Assembly: GCA_902797925.1 (NCBI GenBank)
Contig: CADBUT010000260.1
Coordinates: 1-6,063, forward strand
Length of the DNA stretch: 6,063 bases
Reading direction: 5' to 3'
Source: an uncultured Spirochaetaceae bacterium
Lineage (GTDB): Bacteria; Spirochaetota; Spirochaetia; Treponematales; Treponemataceae
Under the pieces are notes generated by a model that saw only the letters and a program-made list of their open reading frames with translations, made no database searches and was not told where the DNA came from. Position numbers and translations under genes: made by a program. Below, piece by piece: positions 1-3,985 of this stretch (the stretch's first letter is position 1; each line of letters starts with the position of its first letter).

Positions 1-99
1 AACCGCGCGATATCGCGCTACACGCTGTTTGTTGTATGGAAACTATATACATGTCGCTACGCGACACAACAAACAGAGTGTTTTTGAACCCTGCTCCGC
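1..99 (+). repeat. MITE-like palindromic repeat, copy A (left end cut by window)
   Basis: This non-coding element is built from nested inverted repeats. GCGCGATATCGCGC (5-18) is a perfect palindrome. A long stem pairs ACAC-g-CTGTTTGTTGT (20-35) with ACAACAAACAG-a-GTGT (66-81). A small hairpin GTCGC-TAC-GCGAC (53-65 with its loop) sits inside that stem. The right end, TTTTGAACCCTGCTCCGC (82-99), matches the terminal repeat of copy B. Bases 25-78 are identical to the reverse complement of 1443-1496, and most of the rest of 1-99 also aligns. The left terminal repeat should lie just outside the window. Size, terminal inverted repeats and lack of coding capacity fit a MITE or REP-like family; the mobilising enzyme is unknown. 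Short reading frames through it on both strands look like by-products of the repeat. Confidence 0.75.
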
Positions 100-147
100 A
101 CCCTCCCGCATTTGTGCATCTATCCCAATGCCTTTATGCGACGTGTC

Positions 148-190
148 ATTGCCCGGCTTCTGCCTGTCGGCAGACAGGTGACCGGGCAAT
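148..190. repeat. compound hairpin with 9-bp outer stem
   Basis: The outer arms ATTGCCCGG (148-156) and CCGGGCAAT (182-190) are perfectly complementary. Inside them CCTGTC (163-168) pairs with GACAGG (173-178) around a GGCA loop; CTGCC/GGCAG at 160-173 is a competing inner stem. No T-tract follows, so it is not a typical intrinsic terminator. The first arm begins within TGTCATTGCC (144-153), which recurs on the opposite strand at 1223-1232, so it is probably part of a dispersed repeat. Confidence 0.6.
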
Positions 191-206
191 CTTATCATAA
201 GATTCT

Positions 207-226
207 TCACTTTCCACTGAAAGTGA
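207..226. repeat. perfect 8-bp hairpin before the tandem array
   Basis: TCACTTTC (207-214) and GAAAGTGA (219-226) are perfect inverted repeats around a CACT loop. The sequence resembles the second half of the adjacent 41-bp unit (TCACTCCAAGTGAAAG), so it may be a degenerate half-unit marking the left edge of the array. Confidence 0.55.
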
Positions 227-228
227 CA

Positions 229-490
229 AACCTTATTTTGTGGTTTGCTCACTCCAAGCGAAGGCGGCTAACCACATTTTGTGGTTTGCTCACTCCAAGT
301 GAAAGCGGCAAACCACATTTTGTGGTTTGCTCACTCCAAGCGAAGGCGGCTAACCTCATTTTGCGGTTCGCTCACTCCAAGTGAAAGCGGCTAACCACAT
401 TTTGTGGTTTGCTCACTCCAAGCGAAGGCGGCTAACCACATTTTGTGGTTCGCTCACTCCAAGCGAAGGCGGCTAACCACATTTTGTGGT
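229..490. repeat. 41-bp tandem repeat array, 6 full units plus a partial seventh
   Basis: Contiguous 41-bp units start at 229, 270, 311, 352, 393 and 434; a truncated unit (475-490) stops after its palindromic first half. Each unit begins with AACCACA-TTT-TGTGGTT, a 7-bp inverted repeat with a 3-base loop, followed by a half reading TGCTCACTCCAAGCGAAGG or its AGTGAAAG variant. Units differ at only a few positions; 229 and 352 carry mismatches in the first stem. The unit length is not a multiple of three, so the reading frame shifts at every unit and a protein repeat is unlikely. There are no spacers, so this is not a CRISPR. The function is unknown. A protein-binding array, a recombination substrate or simple amplification of a REP-like hairpin are all possible. 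Confidence 0.9.
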
Positions 491-588
491 CACTTCGACT
501 TGGTTCGACTCCGCTCACCAACCAACGCTCAGTGACCGGATTAATCTGCAAAAGCGGCTTCCGGGTATCTAGCGAATCATTGCAGATT
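488..588. repeat. two consecutive inverted-repeat structures after the array
   Basis: GGTCACT (488-494) pairs with AGTGACC (531-537), and inside it TTGGTT (500-505) can pair with AACCAA (520-525). Immediately after, AATCTGCAA (543-551) pairs perfectly with TTGCAGATT (580-588). The first structure begins in the last bases of the truncated seventh tandem unit, so it forms the right border of the array. Nothing coding is visible here. Confidence 0.55.
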
Positions 589-606
589 GTTCTTTCTGCT
601 TAGGAA

Positions 607-699
607 ATGCAATCAGGTTTATATAAAGTTGCTAAAAATGCCAATGAAACTTATAGTATAGAATTAGCAAAAATAACTGATATTATAATGCGTATTTAG
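607..699 (+). pseudogene. possible 30-codon small ORF or gene relic
   Basis: An ATG at 607 opens a 30-codon frame (MQSGLYKVAKNANETYSIEL and on) ending at TAG 697-699. AGGA lies directly against the start, closer than a normal Shine-Dalgarno, and an in-frame stop sits at 601-603. The composition is AT-rich and protein-like, resembling the tail of a longer protein, and it has the same base composition as the lipoprotein gene that follows. It overlaps the candidate -10 box of that gene. I do not recognise it. It may be a small peptide, the eroded end of a lost gene, or chance. Confidence 0.2.
684..689 (+). promoter_or_regulatory. candidate -10 box for the lipoprotein gene
   Basis: TATAAT is a perfect sigma-70 type -10 hexamer. 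It predicts a start near 696 and a leader of about 38 bases. No convincing -35 hexamer is seen at 16-18 bp upstream, and the surroundings are AT-rich, so a chance match is possible. Confidence 0.4.
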
Positions 700-720
700 T
701 ACTTTCAACCAAAAATAATC

Positions 721-725
721 AAGGA
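721..725 (+). promoter_or_regulatory. Shine-Dalgarno of the lipoprotein gene
   Basis: AAGGA lies eight bases before the ATG at 734, a normal spacing. It supports that start rather than a later methionine. Confidence 0.65.
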
Positions 726-733
726 CTTTCGGA

Positions 734-1180
734 ATGATAAAAAGAAATAAGTTTTTAAATGCTTTTATAATTCTTTCTTTTCTGTCTTTATTAATTTCCT
801 GCAAATCAAAGGATGAACGAATTATTATATCTGAAATAAAGAAAAATGGTTTTGTTGATTTATCAGTTTGCTGTAAGGATTTTGATGAAATTATAATTTA
901 TGACGAGGGATATTATCATGATTTCCATAAAGATGAATGGCTTGGTCCGAAAATCTATTATTTTCTCGATGGAAAGATTGAAAAAGTTATAAATCTTCGT
1001 TGTTGTGCTGATATACCATATGGAAATTTTATCGTTTTCTATCCATTCAGTAATGGAAAAATTCTTTTGAATAGAAAAGATACTATATTTTATCTAACAC
1101 AAATAGAAAAATATAAAACTGGCAAGATACTAAAGCTCGGAAAGCAAAAAAAAGACATACAAATATTGTCAGTTAAATGA
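734..1180 (+). CDS. small hypothetical lipoprotein, 148 aa
   Basis: I do not recognise the family. The N-terminus is a classic lipoprotein signal: a basic start (MIKRNK), a hydrophobic stretch at about residues 7-21, and a lipobox LISC with the lipidated cysteine at residue 23. The mature part of about 126 residues is polar and rich in Lys, Ile, Tyr and Phe. It has alternating hydrophobic residues suggestive of beta structure, and no transmembrane segment after the signal. Two adjacent-cysteine pairs are conspicuous, SVCCKD near residue 46 and LRCCAD near residue 90. The protein should be anchored to a membrane facing the periplasm or cell surface. Start choice is supported by AAGGA at the right distance and by the signal peptide beginning at this methionine. 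The gene is far more AT-rich than lysS and stands alone between two repeat nests, which suggests horizontal origin. No function can be assigned. Confidence 0.8.
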   Translation: MIKRNKFLNAFIILSFLSLLISCKSKDERIIISEIKKNGFVDLSVCCKDFDEIIIYDEGYYHDFHKDEWLGPKIYYFLDGKIEKVINLRCCADIPYGNFIVFYPFSNGKILLNRKDTIFYLTQIEKYKTGKILKLGKQKKDIQILSVK

Positions 1181-1183
1181 ACG

Positions 1184-1284
1184 CCCCCGACGCAGACTCG
1201 CAACGAAGTTTTAAGCGAGCCCGGCAATGACATTTTAAATACCCCTTTCCGCGAAGCTAAACTTAAAATGTAGTTAATCGGGGG
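1184..1284. repeat. nested long inverted repeat downstream of the lipoprotein gene
   Basis: The outer arms CCCCCGA (1184-1190) and TCGGGGG (1278-1284) enclose perfect 9-bp arms ACATTTTAA (1230-1238) and TTAAAATGT (1263-1271). ACCCC (1241-1245) can also pair with GGGGT (1281-1285), giving a competing fold. The bottom-strand text includes TGTCATTGCCGGG (1220-1232), related to 144-156. It starts four bases after the lipoprotein stop codon, so it probably lies in that gene's 3' UTR, but it lacks the short stem and T-run of an ordinary terminator. It looks like a dispersed intergenic repeat. Confidence 0.55.
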
Positions 1285-1296
1285 TTATTAGGGGGT

Positions 1297-1371
1297 CTTT
1301 TCGCATCAGCTTAATCTACGAATAGAGTTTATTCTGCGAAAAGCGCCGCTTTTTGCTACGCAAAAACCGGC
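1297..1371. repeat. two further inverted repeats (9-bp arms, then a hairpin)
   Basis: CTTTTCGCA (1297-1305) and TGCGAAAAG (1335-1343) are perfect inverted arms about 30 bases apart. Directly after, GCCG-c-TTTTTGC (1345-1356) pairs with GCAAAAA-c-CGGC (1360-1371) around a TAC loop, with a single C-C mismatch. Neither is followed by a T-tract. No gene is supported in 1181-1611; short frames on both strands come from the repeats. Confidence 0.55.
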
Positions 1372-1421
1372 AGATTGAGCCTCGCACGCTTTTGCACATA
1401 GACTGAAACATGCGTAGGGCA

Positions 1422-1535
1422 GCGGAGTGCGGTTCAAAAATGCTCTGTTTGTTGTGTCGCGTAGCGACATGTATATAGTTTCCATACAACAAACAGGCAT
1501 AGCGCGTTATCGCGCGGTTTTGAACCGTGCTTCGC
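1422..1535 (-). repeat. MITE-like palindromic repeat, copy B (complete)
   Basis: This is the complete, inverted partner of copy A. The imperfect terminal inverted repeats GCGGAGTGCGGTTCAAAA (1422-1439) and TTTTGAACCGTGCTTCGC (1518-1535) match at 15 of 18 positions, with the inner ten perfect. Inside, ATGC-t-CTGTTTGTTGT (1440-1455) pairs with ACAACAAACAG-GCAT (1486-1500), a 15-bp stem with one bulged T. A GTCGC-GTA-GCGAC hairpin sits within that stem, and GCGCG-TTAT-CGCGC (1502-1515) beside it. Bases 1443-1496 are the exact reverse complement of 25-78. No flanking target-site duplication was obvious. It ends 76 bases before the lysS start codon and may affect lysS transcription. Confidence 0.75.
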
Positions 1536-1596
1536 AACCGAAAGCATTTACACAGACCAATGCAAACCCGGGATTCCATAAAAAACTTTTTTTAGC

Positions 1597-1602
1597 TATA
1601 AT
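1597..1602 (+). promoter_or_regulatory. candidate -10 box of lysS, very close to the start codon
   Basis: TATAAT is a perfect -10 hexamer ending nine bases before the ATG at 1612. It predicts initiation near 1609 and a leader of about three bases. The best-spaced -35 (TTCCAT, 1574-1579, 17-bp spacer) is poor. No Shine-Dalgarno is present in GCCGCATT before the ATG, which fits a leaderless message. The box could still be fortuitous, with the real promoter further upstream. Confidence 0.45.
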
Positions 1603-1611
1603 AGCCGCATT

Positions 1612-3810
1612 ATGAGCAACCAAAACAAAGAAGAAAGAAACCCGCTTTTGTGCCACTGGGCAGACCAGATGGCGGCTAACATCATTCGCGAAAAAGGCGA
1701 CTTAGACTTATACACTTGTGCTTCGGGCATTACACCGAGCGGCACTGTTCATATTGGAAATTTCCGCGAAATTATTACAGTTGACCTTGTTGTGCGTGCA
1801 TTGCGCGACCGCGGCAAGAATGTGCGCTTCATCTATTCATGGGACGATTACGACGTTTTCAGAAAAGTGCCTGCAAACATGCCTGACCCGGAAATTCTTG
1901 AAAAATATCTGCGCTATCCGATTACTTCGGTGCCGGACACAACAAAAAGAGACGCTAACTACGCGCGCCATCACGAAGTTGACATCGAAACACAGCTGCC
2001 GAGAGTCGGCATCAAGCCGGAATTCCTTTATCAGTCAGAACGCTATCAGGCGCACCGCTACGTTGAGGGCATGAAAAAGGCAATGCAGAACCGCGACCTT
2101 ATCAAGCAGTGCCTCAACGAATACCGCGACGACGCGCACAAAATGAAAGACAGCGACGTTTATTGGCCGACGGCAATTTTTTGCGGCAAGTGCAAGAAGG
2201 ACACAACTGAAATTACTGGCTACGACGGCGAATATGCTGTTTCTTACAAATGCGAATGCGGCAACGAAGAAACCGTAGACATCCGCGAGTTCGGCGGAAT
2301 TAAGCTCGGCTGGCGCGTTGACTGGCCTATGAGATGGAACGAAGAAAAGGTTGTGTTCGAACCGGGCGGAAAAGACCACATAAGCCCGGGCGGAAGCTAT
2401 GACACGGCGAAGCTCGTTTCAAAGAAAATCTACGGCTGGGACGCACCTGTAACAATGCGCTACGACTTTGTACAGCTTAAAGGCGTGCCGGGCAAGATGA
2501 GCTCTTCAAAGGGCAAGGTTATCTCGCTTGTTGACGCGCTTGAAGTTTATCAGCCGCAAGTTTTGCGCTATATCTTTGCTGGCACAAGACCGAACACCGA
2601 ATTTGCCATCAGCTTTGACCTTGACGTGCTCAAGATTTACGAAGACTACGACAAGACTGAGCGCGTGGTTTACGGCGTAGACAAAGCCAAAAACGACGAT
2701 TTCTTCAACAAAGAAAAGCGCATCTACATGCTTTCGCAGATGGACGGCAAAATCCCAGAGGTTATGCCTTATCAGATTCCGTTCAGGCTGCTCACGACGC
2801 TGCTCCAGATTCATAGCGGCGACATTGACAGCGTAATCAAATACCTTGGCGACGTTAAGCCTGAACAGGAAGAAACACTGCGGCAGAGAGCCAAGTGCGC
2901 ATGGTTCTGGATTACTGAATCTGCACCGACTTGGGCGCCAGAATTCTGCTTTGAGCTCCGCAATGACGGCAAGCCTGTTTATGTTTCAAATGAAATTGCA
3001 GCCGCTATTAAGAAAATCCAAGAAGATGTAGTTCCTAAGGTTTCAGACTTTGCAACAGACAAAGACTGCCAGCAGGCTATCTATGAAGTTGCAGAAGCTC
3101 TTTCTCTTGATACCAAAGTGCTTTTCACAGGCCTGTACAATGTTCTTGTAAACAAAGAGCAGGGTCCGCGTCTCGGCAGCTTCTTCCGCATTATCGGAAA
3201 AGACCGCCTCAACAAGATTTTTTCTCATGTTGTAGCTGACGAAAATGCTGCTGCAAAAAAAGCTGCTGCTTCTACAAAGAAACTTACACCAGCTGAAATT
3301 GACCAGCTGCCTCCTGCAGAGCGTTTCAGCAGGCGCGTTATCCTTAAAGTAAGCAAAATCGAAAAAGTTGAGCAGCATCCGGGCGGAACTTTTCTATACA
3401 TTCTTACGCTCAACACAGGCGATAATGAACCGCGCCAGATTGTAAGCTCAATCGTAAACTTTTATAAGCCCGAAGAATTGCTCGGCAAGAACATTGTGCT
3501 TGTGTACAACTTAAAGCCGGCTAATTTCCGCGGCGTGCGCAGTAACGGCATGCTTCTTGCTGCAACAGACCCGGCAACAGACAAAGATACCTGCGAAGTT
3601 ATTTTTGCTCCGCAGTTTGAAGTCGGAACAATTCTTGAACCTGAAGGCTTTACACCGCCAGAAGAAGAGCTTTGTTTTGTAAAGCCTGAAAAATTTGCAG
3701 ACATGAACCTCTGCACAAAAGACGGTTTTGTAGAAATTGACGGCGCAAAAATCGGCAGCAACGGCAAATATCTTACTGTTGAAACCTACAAAAACGGCAG
3801 CGTAAAATAA
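1612..3810 (+). CDS. lysS: class I lysyl-tRNA synthetase with C-terminal tRNA-binding domain
   Basis: This cytoplasmic enzyme charges tRNA-Lys with lysine using ATP. It is the class I type, unrelated to the class II LysRS of most bacteria. The Rossmann catalytic core carries the HIGH-type motif HIGN (residues 47-50) and the KMSKS-type loop KMSSS (295-299). A zinc-ribbon-like insert has Cys191, Cys194, Cys214 and Cys216. The conserved GKDH...GGSYD segment lies at 253-264. A helical anticodon-binding region follows, roughly 370-540. An Ala/Lys-rich linker (about 544-572) leads to an EMAP-II/Trbp111-type OB fold from about 576, recognised by RQIVSSIVNFYKPEELLGK and NLKPANFRGVRSNGMLLAA. That module is best known at the C-terminus of MetRS. 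At 732 residues the protein is well above the roughly 500-550 of ordinary class I LysRS, and the extra length is this domain. All catalytic motifs are intact. The start fits the family N-terminus (LLCHWADQMA) despite lacking a Shine-Dalgarno. A strong terminator follows. Confidence 0.97.
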   Translation: MSNQNKEERNPLLCHWADQMAANIIREKGDLDLYTCASGITPSGTVHIGNFREIITVDLVVRALRDRGKNVRFIYSWDDYDVFRKVPANMPDPEILEKYLRYPITSVPDTTKRDANYARHHEVDIETQLPRVGIKPEFLYQSERYQAHRYVEGMKKAMQNRDLIKQCLNEYRDDAHKMKDSDVYWPTAIFCGKCKKDTTEITGYDGEYAVSYKCECGNEETVDIREFGGIKLGWRVDWPMRWNEEKVVFEPGGKDHISPGGSYDTAKLVSKKIYGWDAPVTMRYDFVQLKGVPGKMSSSKGKVISLVDALEVYQPQVLRYIFAGTRPNTEFAISFDLDVLKIYEDYDKTERVVYGVDKAKNDDFFNKEKRIYMLSQMDGKIPEVMPYQIPFRLLTTLLQIHSGDIDSVIKYLGDVKPEQEETLRQRAKCAWFWITESAPTWAPEFCFELRNDGKPVYVSNEIAAAIKKIQEDVVPKVSDFATDKDCQQAIYEVAEALSLDTKVLFTGLYNVLVNKEQGPRLGSFFRIIGKDRLNKIFSHVVADENAAAKKAAASTKKLTPAEIDQLPPAERFSRRVILKVSKIEKVEQHPGGTFLYILTLNTGDNEPRQIVSSIVNFYKPEELLGKNIVLVYNLKPANFRGVRSNGMLLAATDPATDKDTCEVIFAPQFEVGTILEPEGFTPPEEELCFVKPEKFADMNLCTKDGFVEIDGAKIGSNGKYLTVETYKNGSVK

Positions 3811-3848
3811 TTCAAGGCAAAAAACGCGCCTAACCGCTATACCAGACC

Positions 3849-3881
3849 AAGGCTGTCCTCAATCAGGGCAGCCTTTTTTTT
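3849..3881 (+). terminator. intrinsic terminator of lysS
   Basis: AAGGCTGTCC (3849-3858) pairs with GGGCAGCCTT (3866-3875) in a 10-bp stem with one T-G wobble and a 7-base loop, followed by a run of T to 3881. It lies about 40 bases past the lysS stop and before the next promoter, separating the two genes. Confidence 0.9.
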
Positions 3882-3939
3882 CACATTGCAAAGTATTAAA
3901 AAAATAAATTCGTTTTTCAGTTCTTTTTTTTAATATTTA

Positions 3940-3948
3940 TGTTATAAT
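3940..3948 (+). promoter_or_regulatory. extended -10 promoter of the chemoreceptor gene
   Basis: TGTTATAAT is a perfect extended -10 element (TGn plus TATAAT). It predicts a start near 3955 and a leader of about 31 bases. The -35 region is T-rich without a good hexamer, which an extended -10 tolerates. No FliA/sigma-28 consensus, used by many motility genes, is evident. Confidence 0.7.
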
Positions 3949-3973
3949 ACATTCGGGTTTAAAAAACGTTTTT

Positions 3974-3978
3974 AAGGT
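3974..3978 (+). promoter_or_regulatory. Shine-Dalgarno of the chemoreceptor gene
   Basis: AAGGT lies seven bases before the ATG at 3986 and supports that start, which is also where the first membrane helix begins. Confidence 0.6.
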
Positions 3979-3985
3979 ACACTTT

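Noticed and set aside
112..384. Forward reading frame of 90 codons across the hairpin and tandem repeats
   Set aside because: It is read through palindromes and 41-bp units that change frame each repeat, and it lacks a ribosome site. It is a by-product of the repeats.
229..490. CRISPR array
   Set aside because: The 41-bp units are contiguous with no unique spacers between them, and no cas gene is present.
1184..1284. Intrinsic terminator for the lipoprotein gene
   Set aside because: The G/C arms are about 87 bases apart and no T-run follows the second arm, so the geometry does not fit.
1..1535. Insertion sequence with its own transposase
   Set aside because: The only substantial gene inside is a lipoprotein; no transposase or recombinase motif is found in any frame.
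1536..1611. T-box or other riboswitch in front of the synthetase gene
   Set aside because: The predicted leader is only a few bases and no T-box sequence or specifier-like stem was seen. T-boxes are characteristic of Firmicutes.
1306..1615. Overlapping short reading frames on both strands, and one on the minus strand at 43-252
   Set aside because: They translate the MITE-like copies and neighbouring palindromes. The same peptide strings appear from both copies because the DNA repeats, not because a protein is conserved.
2035..3767. Minus-strand reading frames of about 60-115 codons opposite lysS
   Set aside because: They are antisense shadows of an intact, motif-complete lysS and show no start signals or recognisable motifs.
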